A DNA stretch of 51,338 nucleotides, taken from JAEUMD01 sp964559355 (GTDB lineage Bacteria; Pseudomonadota; Alphaproteobacteria; Rhizobiales; Hyphomicrobiaceae). Under the pieces are notes generated by a model. It worked only from the letters and a program-made list of their open reading frames with translations, ran no database searches and was not told where the DNA came from. A program made the translations under genes and the position numbers. Of the stretch, positions 16,881-25,006 are shown one piece after another (the first letter of the stretch is position 1; every line of letters starts with the position of its first letter). Location of the stretch: assembly GCA_964559355.1 (NCBI GenBank), contig CAZLHQ010000006.1, forward strand, positions 1 through 51,338, written 5' to 3'.

Positions 16881-17639
16881 ATGGCCAATAACGAAGACAC
16901 CTTGATCCGCGAGGTTGAAGAGGAACTACGCCGTGAGCGAATGGAGCAGCTCTGGAAGCAGTATGGCTCGTATTTCCTGGTTATGGCGCTTGCGATCATT
17001 ATCGGTGTGGGCGGCTTCAAATTCTATCAGACGCGCCAGCTCGCAGCAGCCAACACCGCGGGTGCGGCCTATGAGGCCGCTGCCAACCTGATTCAGGACG
17101 GCAATCAGGATGATGCCCGCAAGGCACTCGACGAGCTCATAAAAACAGGCCCGTCGGGATATGCTGCATTGGCGCGGCTGAAACTCGCAGGGCTGGAGCT
17201 TGGAGCGGGAGAAAAGGCCAAGGCGCTCGCTCAATACGAGGCGTTGGCTGGTGCGGCAGGTGCCGATGGCTTGCTGCGGTCGTTTGCCCGCTTGCAGGCG
17301 GCGGCACTGAAGATTGGGGATGCCGACTTTACCGAGGTCGAGAATCGGCTCAACGATCTGGTTGGCGAATCGAGCCCGTGGCGAGCCAATGCCCGTGAGC
17401 TGATTGCACTGGCGGCCTTGAAGGCGGGCAAGAACGACACCGCACGCAAGGCTCTGGAGAATGTCATGGCCGACCGCACGGCCCCCGCCGATGTGCGTGA
17501 ACGTGCGCAGATCATGATGGGTGAGATCGTCGCATCCGATCTTGCCAAGAAGGCTGCAGCTCCGGAGGCCAAGCCGGCCCAGGATGCGGCCAAGGAAGCA
17601 GTGGGACAAAATCCGGCGACGGCGCCGGCCCAGAAATAA
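16881..17639 (+). CDS. YfgM-like TPR-21 membrane protein
   Basis: A 252-aa protein with one N-terminal transmembrane helix (about residues 30-50, in YFLVMALAIIIGVGGFKFY) after a charged cytoplasmic segment, then TPR-like helical repeats in the periplasm. This layout matches YfgM, which in E. coli associates with SecYEG and periplasmic chaperones. The C-terminal ~30 residues are Ala/Pro/Lys-rich. ATG 16881 is chosen because it begins the conserved acidic NNEDTLIREVEEELRRER segment; a longer form from 16836 is less family-like. bamB begins 47 bp downstream and der follows, the same order as yfgM-bamB-der in E. coli, which strengthens the assignment. Confidence 0.85.
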   Translation: MANNEDTLIREVEEELRRERMEQLWKQYGSYFLVMALAIIIGVGGFKFYQTRQLAAANTAGAAYEAAANLIQDGNQDDARKALDELIKTGPSGYAALARLKLAGLELGAGEKAKALAQYEALAGAAGADGLLRSFARLQAAALKIGDADFTEVENRLNDLVGESSPWRANARELIALAALKAGKNDTARKALENVMADRTAPADVRERAQIMMGEIVASDLAKKAAAPEAKPAQDAAKEAVGQNPATAPAQK

Positions 17640-17686
17640 CGGGCCAGCAGTAACCGGCCACAAATAACGGGGAAGAGGCTAACGGT

Positions 17687-19066
17687 ATGGGCAGCAGCAT
17701 GAAGCGGAAGGCACCCATTGCGGCAGCCGTGCTCGCAGCTGGCCTCGTTGCGGGCTGCGCCGACAGTCTGCCGAGCCTGCCCAAGATCACGGATTTGAAC
17801 CCCTTCAAGGAAAAGCAGGTGCCGCTGGCCGGCAAGCGCATCCCGATCATGCCCGAGGCCGAAAAGATTCCGGGCGAGCTGGCATCTGCCGATAAACCCA
17901 TCGTGCTGGTGGCCGAGCATGAGAACGACGCCTGGGCGCAGCCCGGCGGGGAAGCCGGCAACGCACCGGGGCATCTGGCGCTGGCGGGTGCCGTGCACCA
18001 GAGCTGGAGTGCGGATGCAGGTGCGGGCTCCGGCAAGTCGGGGCGCGTGACCGCCAGCCCGATCGTCTATGGCGGGCGCGTCTATACGCTCGACTCATCG
18101 AGCACAGTCAGCGCGTTTGCGGCCTCTGGCGGCAGTGCGGCGTGGCGAACTTCGCTGGTGCCGGAAAAGGAATTGAGCGGCGGCGGCGGTTTCTTTTCTC
18201 TGGGCGCGGGTACGCCTGGCGGCGGCTACGGCGGCGGCCTTGCAGCAGACGGTGGTCGCATCTACGCCGCGAGTGGCTTTGGCAACGTGGTGGCGCTCGA
18301 TCCGCAGTCCGGCAAGAAGTTGTGGGAGCGCAACCTGGGTGTGCCGGTGCGCGCCGCGCCGACGGCTGCCGGCGATCGCATCTTCGTCATCTCCGTCGAT
18401 GGTCGGTTCTATTGCCTGTCGGGTGTCGATGGCGCCGAGCTGTGGACCGTGCGCGGTCTGCCGCAACAGGCAAGCCTCGTCATGAGCGTCAGTCCCGCGG
18501 TTGCCGGCGATGTCGTGGTCGCTCCCTATCCATCGGGCGATCTTGTCGCACTCAAGGTCTCTGACGGCTCCGCAGTGTGGTCGGAAAATTTGGCTCGCGC
18601 CCGCACCACGTCGCAGTTGACGAGCATGAGCGATGCCGCACGCCCCGCAATCGACAACGGCACGGTGTTCGCCGTCAGCCACGCCGGCCGCATGATCGCA
18701 ACCAAAGTTTCCAACGGCGAGCGGCTGTGGTCGCTCAACGTCTCCAGCACACAGACGCCGTGGGTGGCTGGCCAAAGCGTGTTCGTCGTCGATACCGCAG
18801 GCCAATTGATGGCGGTGTCGCGCGTCGACGGCGCGGTGCAGTGGACCGTGCAGCTTGCCGGAGACAAAACCTGGGCAGGGCCGGTATTGGCAGGTGGAAA
18901 GCTCTGGCTGACCTCGGCCAAGGGCCTCTTGGTGAGCGTCGATGCCATGAGCGGCAAGCTGATGTCGCAGCAGGAACTCGGCAACGCCGTCTTTATTCCG
19001 CCCGTCATCGCGCAGCGCCGCATGTTCGTTCTGACCGACAACGCCAAGCTGATTGCGCTCAACTGA
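17687..19066 (+). CDS. bamB: BamB-type outer-membrane assembly lipoprotein (PQQ-like beta-propeller)
   Basis: A 459-aa lipoprotein component of the BAM complex that inserts beta-barrels into the outer membrane. The signal peptide ends in a lipobox LVAGC with the lipidated cysteine at about residue 25. The rest is made of PQQ-propeller blades with repeating motifs such as VYTLDSSSTVSAFAASGG, VVALDPQSGKKLWERN, FYCLSGVDGAELWT and LVALKVSDGSAVW. AGAGG at 17674-17678 with an 8-bp spacer supports ATG 17687; ATG 17699 is possible. The neighbours (YfgM-like upstream, Der downstream) match the enterobacterial order. Confidence 0.9.
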   Translation: MGSSMKRKAPIAAAVLAAGLVAGCADSLPSLPKITDLNPFKEKQVPLAGKRIPIMPEAEKIPGELASADKPIVLVAEHENDAWAQPGGEAGNAPGHLALAGAVHQSWSADAGAGSGKSGRVTASPIVYGGRVYTLDSSSTVSAFAASGGSAAWRTSLVPEKELSGGGGFFSLGAGTPGGGYGGGLAADGGRIYAASGFGNVVALDPQSGKKLWERNLGVPVRAAPTAAGDRIFVISVDGRFYCLSGVDGAELWTVRGLPQQASLVMSVSPAVAGDVVVAPYPSGDLVALKVSDGSAVWSENLARARTTSQLTSMSDAARPAIDNGTVFAVSHAGRMIATKVSNGERLWSLNVSSTQTPWVAGQSVFVVDTAGQLMAVSRVDGAVQWTVQLAGDKTWAGPVLAGGKLWLTSAKGLLVSVDAMSGKLMSQQELGNAVFIPPVIAQRRMFVLTDNAKLIALN

Positions 19067-19306
19067 CGGCTGCGGCGGGCCGCCCGGCACGTCTGGGCCT
19101 GAAGCGCTTTTAAGGTTAGCGCCGCGCACGCCCGACGTGCCGCAGGTGCTGGGGCATCAAAAGATTCCAATTCTCCCTGATTTCGGGCATAAGCGCGCAT
19201 TCGATCACACTGTGGCCAACATGGCTCGGGCGGTCCACATTGACGCGCAACTGCGGCGCTTGTGGCTCGGTCCGTCACCGCCGCAGCAAACTGGTTTGCA
19301 ACCCGC

Positions 19307-20743
19307 ATGTCTCAGCCTTTCACCGTGGCCATCGTCGGCCGGCCCAACGTCGGTAAGTCGACTCTGTTCAACCGACTGACCGGCAAACGCACGGCACTCG
19401 TCTCCGACATGCCGGGGCTGACGCGCGATCGCCGCGAGGGCGAGGCGCACCTGGGTCCGCATGTCGTGCGTCTGGTCGATACCGCGGGCCTCGAGGAATC
19501 CGGACCCGGCACGATTGCGGCGCGTATGCGCAAACAATCGGAGGCGGCGATCTCGGCAGCCGATTTGACGTTGTTCGTCATCGATGCACGCGAGGGTGTG
19601 ACGCCGGCCGACGAAGCCTTTGCCCGTGGTGTGCGCGCCTCCGGCAAACCGGTGATCCTGGTCGCCAACAAGGCCGAGGGACGCGCGGGCGAGAGTGGCT
19701 TCTACGACGCCTTCGCGTTGGGATTTGGCGAGCCGGTTGCGATCTCGGCCGAGCACGGCGAAGGCGTCGGCGATCTTGTCGTCGATATCATGGAGGCGCT
19801 GGGCTTGGCGCCGCAGCCGCAGCTGAAGCGCCGCCGTCGTGGCCAGGAAGACGAGCCGCCGCAGGCGCCGCTTGTCGCAAACGAAGACCAGCAGATAGAA
19901 AGTCGCACGCGGCCGATCCGCATTGCCATTGTCGGCCGGCCCAACGTCGGCAAGTCGACGCTCGTCAATGCGCTGCTGCAGGACGAGCGCATGATCACCG
20001 GCCCCGAGCCCGGCTTGACGCGCGACACCATATCGAGCGAGCTCGTCTGGGAGGGCCGCAAGTATCTGCTGTTCGATACCGCCGGTTTGCGCCGCAAGGC
20101 GCGCATCGACGAACTGGCGGAGAAATTGTCGGCGAGCGATACCGTTCGCGCCATCCGGTTTGCTGAGGTGGTGGTGCTGGTGATCGATGCCGAGCGCCCG
20201 TTTGAAAATCAGGACCTGACGATTGCCGACATGATCGCCAGCGAGGGGCGGGCGCTGGTGGTTGCCGTCAACAAATGGGATCTCGTTGCCGACAAACAGA
20301 AGACACAGAAGGCGATGCGCGAGACGATCGAGGAGAAGATGTCGCAAGTGCCGGGTGTGGCGCTGGTGACGATATCGGCGCTGGGCGAACGCGGCCTCGA
20401 CAAGCTGATGGCGGCAGCACTGGCGGCCTACGATACGTGGAACCACCGCGTCTCCACGCCCGATCTCAATCGCTGGCTGCAAGAAGCGGTGTCGCGACAT
20501 GCCCCGCCTGCCAGCGAAGGGCGGCGTGTGCGTCTGCGCTACATCACGCAACCCTCGACGCGGCCGCCGACTTTTGTCGCGTTCTGCTCGCGTCCGGCGG
20601 AGTTGCCGCGCTCCTATATCCGCTATTTGACGAATAGCCTGCGCCAAGTTTTCGGCTTGCCGGGCGTTCCGATCAGGTTCAGCCTGAAAAAAGGTGAGAA
20701 CCCTTATGCGGGCCGCTCCACGCGCGTAAGATCGCGCCGATAG
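19307..20743 (+). CDS. der: Ribosome-assembly GTPase Der (EngA)
   Basis: Essential GTPase for 50S subunit maturation, with two tandem G domains and a C-terminal KH-like domain, 478 aa. Both G1 motifs read GRPNVGKS (near residues 10 and 210). G3 is DTAGLEE in the first and DTAGLRRKA in the second; G4 is NKAEG and NKWD. The KH-like domain covers about 385-470. ATG 19307 makes the protein start SQPFTVAIVGRPNVGKS as in homologs; a GTG at 19262 would add 15 residues. The linker between G domains is basic then acidic (KRRRRGQEDE), as is common in alphaproteobacterial Der. Confidence 0.96.
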   Translation: MSQPFTVAIVGRPNVGKSTLFNRLTGKRTALVSDMPGLTRDRREGEAHLGPHVVRLVDTAGLEESGPGTIAARMRKQSEAAISAADLTLFVIDAREGVTPADEAFARGVRASGKPVILVANKAEGRAGESGFYDAFALGFGEPVAISAEHGEGVGDLVVDIMEALGLAPQPQLKRRRRGQEDEPPQAPLVANEDQQIESRTRPIRIAIVGRPNVGKSTLVNALLQDERMITGPEPGLTRDTISSELVWEGRKYLLFDTAGLRRKARIDELAEKLSASDTVRAIRFAEVVVLVIDAERPFENQDLTIADMIASEGRALVVAVNKWDLVADKQKTQKAMRETIEEKMSQVPGVALVTISALGERGLDKLMAAALAAYDTWNHRVSTPDLNRWLQEAVSRHAPPASEGRRVRLRYITQPSTRPPTFVAFCSRPAELPRSYIRYLTNSLRQVFGLPGVPIRFSLKKGENPYAGRSTRVRSRR

Positions 20744-20814
20744 GGCTTGTTGCGATGCTGGTCCGACGTGACGCATGCATCGGTCTGAACCACACGAGCC
20801 AACCATTTGATTTT

Positions 20815-20887
20815 CGGGTCGTTCAGATTGCGCAATTCGTTGGATGCCCTTTTCGTACTGTGACGAATTGCGCGATCCTGGCACTAG
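20815..20887. repeat. Palindromic element, copy 2
   Basis: About 73 bp with imperfect dyad symmetry: the arms centre on GCGCAATTCGT (left) and its complement ACGAATTGCGC (right). Shared blocks with copy 1 at 15266-15341 are GTCGTTCAGAT, AATTCGTT, GATG, GACGAATT, GCGAT and CACTAG. Changes in one arm of copy 2 are matched by compensating changes in the other (CTAAATT/AATTTGG in copy 1, GCAATT/AATTGC in copy 2), which points to selection on pairing. It sits between der and the Cys-rich protein gene. Confidence 0.7.
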
Positions 20888-20975
20888 TCTTGGCCACAAA
20901 CTGTCTCTAAGTAAGCCGCCAATACGATCATGCCGAACCTCAGAGCTATTCAATTCGAGTAAGGAAAGCTAGACG

Positions 20976-21269
20976 ATGACGAAGCTGTTGCGAGCCGGCC
21001 TGATGGCCGCAGTCGTTGCGTCCGCCGCGTTCGTTGGCGATGCGCATGTGTTCTCGCCTGCCGCTGCTGCGGGCGACAGCGGTCCCTATTCAGCCGCAGT
21101 GCGCCGCGCCTGCAAGGGCGACTACAATCGCTTCTGCCCGGGCTATTCGCTCTATTCGAGCGAGTTGCGCCGCTGCATGCAGGGCGCCCACAAGTCGATT
21201 TCCAAGAGCTGCATTCGCGCCCTCATCGATGCCGGCGAAGTGCCGCGCTCGATGATGAAAGGGAGCTGA
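20976..21269 (+). CDS. Small secreted cysteine-rich repeat protein
   Basis: 97 aa with a signal peptide to about residue 32 (cleavage near AAAAG). The mature part has one copy of the Cys-rich (GLG1-like) repeat pattern: ACKGDYNRFC, then a spacer, RRCM, a spacer and KSCIRAL, i.e. four cysteines able to form two disulfides. Similar short periplasmic proteins are frequent in Hyphomicrobiales; function is unknown. AAGGAAA at 20961-20967 precedes ATG 20976 with an 8-bp spacer. The upstream region carries palindromic element copy 2. Confidence 0.8.
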   Translation: MTKLLRAGLMAAVVASAAFVGDAHVFSPAAAAGDSGPYSAAVRRACKGDYNRFCPGYSLYSSELRRCMQGAHKSISKSCIRALIDAGEVPRSMMKGS

Positions 21270-21806
21270 GCTGGCCGCTACCGCGCGCTCTTGGTGGTGC
21301 GCGGAGATGTCCCGATGAGCAAGCGCGGTTGCCGGAGTAATCCCGGCCGCCGCGTTTCACGTTTCTGCGGCGTTGAAATTTCGAGGCGTATCTCTGGGCT
21401 CGTCGGAGGAGCAGAAGGCATCGCGGGGGGACGGTGCGGGAGAGGCAATCGCGAGCCAAGCGAAATCGCGCTATCGCAGAACGCGATCGTTCTGAGCCTC
21501 CCGGACTCGCAACAGCCTTCCCGGAATCGCAGCGGGCGGGAGCATTGCGACGAACCCTAGAAGGCCGCAACACTCACCGCCCGCACGGGCGTCAACCATA
21601 GGTGTGGCGCCGCTCCGGACTGCGGGATATAGGCTGTCGCATCGGTCGATGCAAGGTATCTTGAGCCAATAGGGTTCACGACGTTGTCGCATGCGCGGGC
21701 AACGCATGTTGTGGACGAGAATGGGCTAAGATTTCTGCCGTGCACATCGCCGACCATGGCGCGCATAGGCAAAGACGCGCACAGGGCATGACGAGGACGT
21801 TCAAAT
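21270..21806. other. Intergenic region upstream of holC
   Basis: 537 bp. I inspected both strands for tRNA, SRP RNA, 6S RNA and small genes and saw nothing I can support. Several GC-rich partial inverted repeats occur but none with a T-tract. Open frames in this stretch lack family-like composition. Confidence 0.4.
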
Positions 21807-22277
21807 TTGGCAAACGGCGACGCCGATAAACCCGAGGTGTTGTTTTACCATATCGAGCGCCAACCGCTCGAGAAGGTGCTGCCGAGCTTGCTCGAGAAGA
21901 CGCTCGAGCGCGGTTGGCGCGCCGTGGTGCAGCTGGGATCTGAGGAGCGCATGGAAGCGCTGGATCTGGAGCTGTGGACCTATCGCGACGACAGCTTTCT
22001 CGCCCACGGCACGGCCAAGGACGCAGCGGCCGAACACCAGCCGATTTACCTGACGACGGGTGAGGAAGTGCCCAATGGCGCTGGCGTGCGCTTCATGGTG
22101 GATGGCGCCGTCGGCACGCGCTTTCAAGGTTACACCCGCATTGTCTATCTGTTCGACGGCAACGATCCTGACGCCAAGGCCAAGGCGCGCGAACAGTGGA
22201 GTGCTGCTCGCAAGGCAGGATGCGCCGTCACCTATTGGCAGCAATCCGATAGCGGGCGCTGGGAGAAGAAGGCTTGA
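21807..22277 (+). CDS. holC: DNA polymerase III chi subunit
   Basis: Subunit of the clamp-loader complex that contacts single-strand binding protein. The 156-aa product shows the HolC pattern: VLFYHIERQPLEKVLPSLLEK at the start, then RGWRAVVQLGSEERMEALDLELWTYRDDSFLAHG and QPIYLTTGEEVPNGA. TTG 21807 is preceded by GAGGA at 21793-21797 with a 9-bp spacer. rlmJ starts 10 bp after the stop, so the two are likely one transcript. Confidence 0.9.
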   Translation: MANGDADKPEVLFYHIERQPLEKVLPSLLEKTLERGWRAVVQLGSEERMEALDLELWTYRDDSFLAHGTAKDAAAEHQPIYLTTGEEVPNGAGVRFMVDGAVGTRFQGYTRIVYLFDGNDPDAKAKAREQWSAARKAGCAVTYWQQSDSGRWEKKA

Positions 22278-22287
22278 AGCGACCGCG

Positions 22288-23238
22288 ATGAACTACCGCC
22301 ACGCCTACCATGCCGGCAACTTCGCCGACGTCATCAAGCATCTCGTTCTGGTGCTCGTGATCGAGCATCTGAAACTGAAGCCATCGCCGTTCCGCATCAT
22401 CGATACGCATGCGGGAGCCGGCGTCTATGATCTGGGTGGCATCGAGGCAGGCAAGACCGGCGAGTGGAAAGATGGCATCGGCCGCCTGCTTGCCGCCGAG
22501 CTGCCGGAGGATGTACGCCAAATTCTCGCGCCCTATTTCGCCGTGCTGGAGAGCGATCGCGGCCAAGATGGCGTGCTTCGCCGCTATCCGGGCAGTCCAC
22601 TCGTTGCGCGTCGCCTGATGCGAGCGGGCGACGTGTTGATCGCCAACGAATTGCATCCCGACGATCGCCTACACTTGCAGGGCCTGTTTCGTCGCGATGC
22701 GCAGGTGAAGGTTTTGGCGCTCGACGGCTATGTCGCGCTGAAATCATTACTGCCGCCAAAGGAGCGGCGCGGGCTCGTGCTGATCGACCCGCCATTCGAG
22801 GTCGCCGGAGAATTTGACCGCCTCGCGACGGCTGTTGTTGCCGCACACCAGCGCTTTGCCACCGGTACGCTCGTGCTGTGGTACCCGATCAAGGATCGCC
22901 CGGCCGTGGTGCGCTTTCATGAACGTCTTGCCGCTTCGGGCGTCGCCAAGGCGTTCGCGCTCGAGCTGTCGGTGGGCGAGGTGGCTGCGGCTCGTGCCAC
23001 TGCTGCCATCGGTGTCGCTAACGCTTTGGCGCAAGACAAAGGTTCGCCGGTCAAAGCCGCCTCCGACAAAGCGCTCGGCCGCGGCCTGGCGTCGACCGGT
23101 CTCGTCGTCGTCAATCCGCCCTACCGCCTCGCCGAGCAGCTTGCGGTGGCGATGCCGGTTGTTGCCGATGTGATGGCGATTGGGCCGGGAAAACGCGCCG
23201 ACCTCAAGTGGCTGGTTGCGGAAGCCCAGAAAAATTGA
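22288..23238 (+). CDS. rlmJ: 23S rRNA (adenine-2030-N6)-methyltransferase
   Basis: Methylates A2030 of 23S rRNA using S-adenosylmethionine. The 316-aa protein begins MNYRHAYHAGNFADVIKH, the family hallmark. SAM binding is at IIDTHAGAGVYDL (about 37-49) and the N6-adenine methyltransferase catalytic motif is D167-P-P-F in LVLIDPPFEV. E. coli RlmJ has DPPY, so the Tyr to Phe change is conservative for stacking. It is somewhat longer than the E. coli enzyme (280 aa), with an Ala/Thr-rich insertion after about residue 240. The start is fixed by the conserved N-terminus. Confidence 0.94.
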   Translation: MNYRHAYHAGNFADVIKHLVLVLVIEHLKLKPSPFRIIDTHAGAGVYDLGGIEAGKTGEWKDGIGRLLAAELPEDVRQILAPYFAVLESDRGQDGVLRRYPGSPLVARRLMRAGDVLIANELHPDDRLHLQGLFRRDAQVKVLALDGYVALKSLLPPKERRGLVLIDPPFEVAGEFDRLATAVVAAHQRFATGTLVLWYPIKDRPAVVRFHERLAASGVAKAFALELSVGEVAAARATAAIGVANALAQDKGSPVKAASDKALGRGLASTGLVVVNPPYRLAEQLAVAMPVVADVMAIGPGKRADLKWLVAEAQKN

Positions 23239-23382
23239 ATGCGCTGCGCGATCGCTGTCGCCATGGGCGAATCCGGCAGTGTCTGGCGGTATTGTGTGGC
23301 TGCGCCATTATGTCGCCAACGGAACTATTCACCCGCTCGAATACGGTGCTTAACAAATTGATGCGTATGACTTTCTTCAAAC

Positions 23383-23411
23383 TTGCGAAGACTAAGACTT
23401 TGGTCGATAAT
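23383..23411 (+). promoter_or_regulatory. Predicted sigma-70 promoter of the cold-shock gene
   Basis: TTGCGA at 23383-23388 and GATAAT at 23406-23411 are separated by exactly 17 bp, a close match to TTGACA-N17-TATAAT. The region is the most AT-rich part of the 370-bp gap before the cold-shock gene. Transcription would start near 23418 and give an untranslated leader of about 190 bases, as is usual for cold-shock mRNAs. Confidence 0.55.
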
Positions 23412-23421
23412 TTAAATCGTT

Positions 23422-23441
23422 CCGGACCAAGAATGGTCCGG
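23422..23441 (+). promoter_or_regulatory. 5'-end hairpin of the predicted csp leader
   Basis: CCGGACCA and TGGTCCGG form a perfect 8-bp stem with the 4-base loop AGAA. It begins about 4 bases after the predicted transcription start. No T-tract follows, so it is not a terminator; it may protect the 5' end, take part in temperature-dependent folding, or be an operator. Confidence 0.5.
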
Positions 23442-23608
23442 GTGGTCGGCTGCTCCCTTCTGTGAATTACGTCGTGCGCAATGCATCCCGAGTCTGCGCC
23501 AAGATCGGTCCCCTCACATGCAAGACGAGACTGCTGCGTGATGCCGTCGTTGGGGCGGGCACGGAGAAGTAGCCATACCTTCAATCCGGGGACCGCAGGA
23601 GACTTCGA

Positions 23609-23824
23609 ATGCGCCAGAGCGGCATCGTCAAGTTCTTCAATACTCAGAAGGGTTATGGCTTCATAACACCTGACGACGGCGGCAAGGACGTGTTCGTCCA
23701 TGTCACGGCGGTCGAGCGCTCCGGCATCGGAACGCTGAATGAAGGCATGCGCATCTCCTTTGAAACCGAGCCCGACAAGCGCGGTAAGGGTCCCAAAGCG
23801 GTGGAACTCAAAGTCGAAGGCTGA
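23609..23824 (+). CDS. cspA: Cold-shock domain protein
   Basis: A 71-aa single cold-shock domain that binds single-stranded RNA/DNA and melts mRNA structure. RNP1 is KGYGFI and RNP2 is VFVHV; the N-terminal SGIVKFFN is typical. The upstream region has a strong predicted promoter and a leader of about 190 bases with a hairpin at its 5' end, consistent with post-transcriptional control. Which csp paralog it is cannot be decided. Confidence 0.95.
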   Translation: MRQSGIVKFFNTQKGYGFITPDDGGKDVFVHVTAVERSGIGTLNEGMRISFETEPDKRGKGPKAVELKVEG

Positions 23825-23980
23825 TGTCCGGGAAGACGTGAATCGTTGGCGCTACTGTGGGTGTTGAGCCTCGGCTGGCGGCAAAAGCGCAGACGTCACC
23901 GCGCGGCAACGTTCTTTCGGCAAACTGTGGAAGGTGATGTGTCGCCGATGGTGAGGGTCGCCCATTTAGGGCACTCTCCC

Positions 23981-24001
23981 CCCGATTTCTGCCAAATCGG
24001 G
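23981..24001 (+). promoter_or_regulatory. Hairpin overlapping a ribosome-binding site
   Basis: CCCGATTT (23981-23988) and AAATCGGG (23994-24001) form a perfect 8-bp stem with a 5-base loop. The right arm supplies the GGG of the GGGAGA ribosome site (23999-24004) for the ATG at 24013. The folded form would partly hide that site, so translation of the downstream gene could depend on temperature or a ligand. Alternatively it is a weak terminator for upstream transcription, though no T-tract follows. Confidence 0.45.
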
Positions 24002-24012
24002 AGACACACACC

Positions 24013-24339
24013 ATGATCAACGCAAAATCCAAGTTGGCGATGGCCACGCTCGGCGCAGCCGTGCTGGCTATGTCGGCAACGTCAGCCGCCATCGCCAAGC
24101 CTGCCAAATCTGCGGCTTCGTGCGTCGTCAAGGCGGCCGAAGGCACAGGCTCGGACGAGAAGGCGGCCAAGTTCCAAGTCGACGAGGCGCTGTTGCAGGC
24201 GGTGGACTGGGGTGCATGGGCCGTGTGGATGGCTAATGGTACGACGCCCGGATACGACTATGGCCCCCGCAAGTACAAGTGCCAGAAGGGTGGTCTGGGT
24301 GTGGTGTGCCGCGGCCAGGCCAAGATCTGCAAGAAGTAA
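24013..24339 (+). CDS. Small exported protein, paralog A
   Basis: 108 aa with a signal peptide to about residue 29 (LAMSATSAAIAK). The mature part contains four cysteines: CVVKAAEG, then KAAKFQVDEAL, a Trp/Gly-rich middle, YKCQKGG, VVCRGQAKICKK. The order C - KAAKF-type helix - W - YxC - C - xxC is shared with two nearby genes (24631-24900 and 26218-26799), so these look like diverged duplicates. The domain resembles no family I can name; periplasmic location is inferred from the signal peptide. GGGAGA lies 8 bp before ATG. A strong terminator follows. Confidence 0.75.
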   Translation: MINAKSKLAMATLGAAVLAMSATSAAIAKPAKSAASCVVKAAEGTGSDEKAAKFQVDEALLQAVDWGAWAVWMANGTTPGYDYGPRKYKCQKGGLGVVCRGQAKICKK

Positions 24340-24360
24340 TCGCCAGCGCCGCGCAACATG

Positions 24361-24398
24361 ACAGCCCGGCGCGCCGATTGACAGCCGGGCTGTTGTTT
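24361..24398 (+). terminator. Intrinsic terminator after paralog A
   Basis: ACAGCCCGGC at 24361-24370 pairs perfectly with GCCGGGCTGT at 24384-24393, with a 13-base loop and a TGTTT tail. It lies 21 bp past the stop codon. Confidence 0.8.
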
Positions 24399-24630
24399 CC
24401 CACCGCGCAAATGCCGTCATACATGCGGTCGCGCGCCATAACCGCAATCTGAGCATGCGTGGCTCGTGCGCAACCTTGCGCGGCAATCCCGCTTTGATGC
24501 GGCATGGATGACGCTTTCACAGTTCTTTTCGATCTGTCGGGGCGCGATACTCCGCCGCCCGGCGGGAATTGCTCCGCCATGTTGATGTGGACCGGCGGAG
24601 AAGGCACCGCCAATTCGAGGAGATTGTCCG

Positions 24631-24900
24631 ATGCGATTTGTGAAGTCGTCCGGCGCGGCTGCCATCGCCGCCATGATGCTGGTGGCTGTTTCGGGCCCGG
24701 TGGCGGCCAAGGGAAAATGCGTGCTGGCGGGCGGTGAGGGCTCCAACGTGTTGCCGGACGTCGCCAAGTTCATGGCCGACGCAGCGCTCAAGAACTCCAT
24801 TGCCGCCCACGGTTGGACAGCGTCTGGCAAGGTCAAGCAGACCTGCAAGACAGATGTCGTGCTGACGACGTGCGTCTCGCAGCAGCGCGCCTGCAAGTGA
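24631..24900 (+). CDS. Small exported protein, paralog B
   Basis: 89 aa, with a signal peptide to about residue 27 (VSGPVAAK). The mature part is GKCVLAGGEG, DVAKFMADAALKNSI, GWTASGKVKQTCKTD, TTCVSQQRACK: four cysteines in the same relative order as the protein at 24013-24339. The AKF-x-x-D/A-x-AL helix and terminal C-x5-C are the clearest shared features. It is separated from paralog A by a terminator and closed by its own, so the two are expressed independently. A purine-rich GAGGAGA lies about 8 bp upstream of ATG 24631. Confidence 0.75.
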   Translation: MRFVKSSGAAAIAAMMLVAVSGPVAAKGKCVLAGGEGSNVLPDVAKFMADAALKNSIAAHGWTASGKVKQTCKTDVVLTTCVSQQRACK

Positions 24901-24931
24901 GCTGAACCAGCTTCTGGCGAGCCAGAAGAAC

Positions 24932-24963
24932 GCCCGCGCCTCGTGTGAAGCGCGGGCATTTTT
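24932..24963 (+). terminator. Intrinsic terminator after paralog B
   Basis: GCCCGCGC at 24932-24939 pairs perfectly with GCGCGGGC at 24950-24957, followed by ATTTTTG. It lies about 30 bp after the stop codon. Confidence 0.85.
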
Positions 24964-25006
24964 GTCATCAGTTCTGCCAGCGTCGGCAGGCCACCTCTTC
25001 GTCGGC

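Noticed and set aside
21270..21806. Possible structured RNA (6S, SRP or tmRNA) in the gap before holC
   Set aside because: The SRP core motif, tmRNA tRNA-like ends and known 6S flanking genes are all missing.
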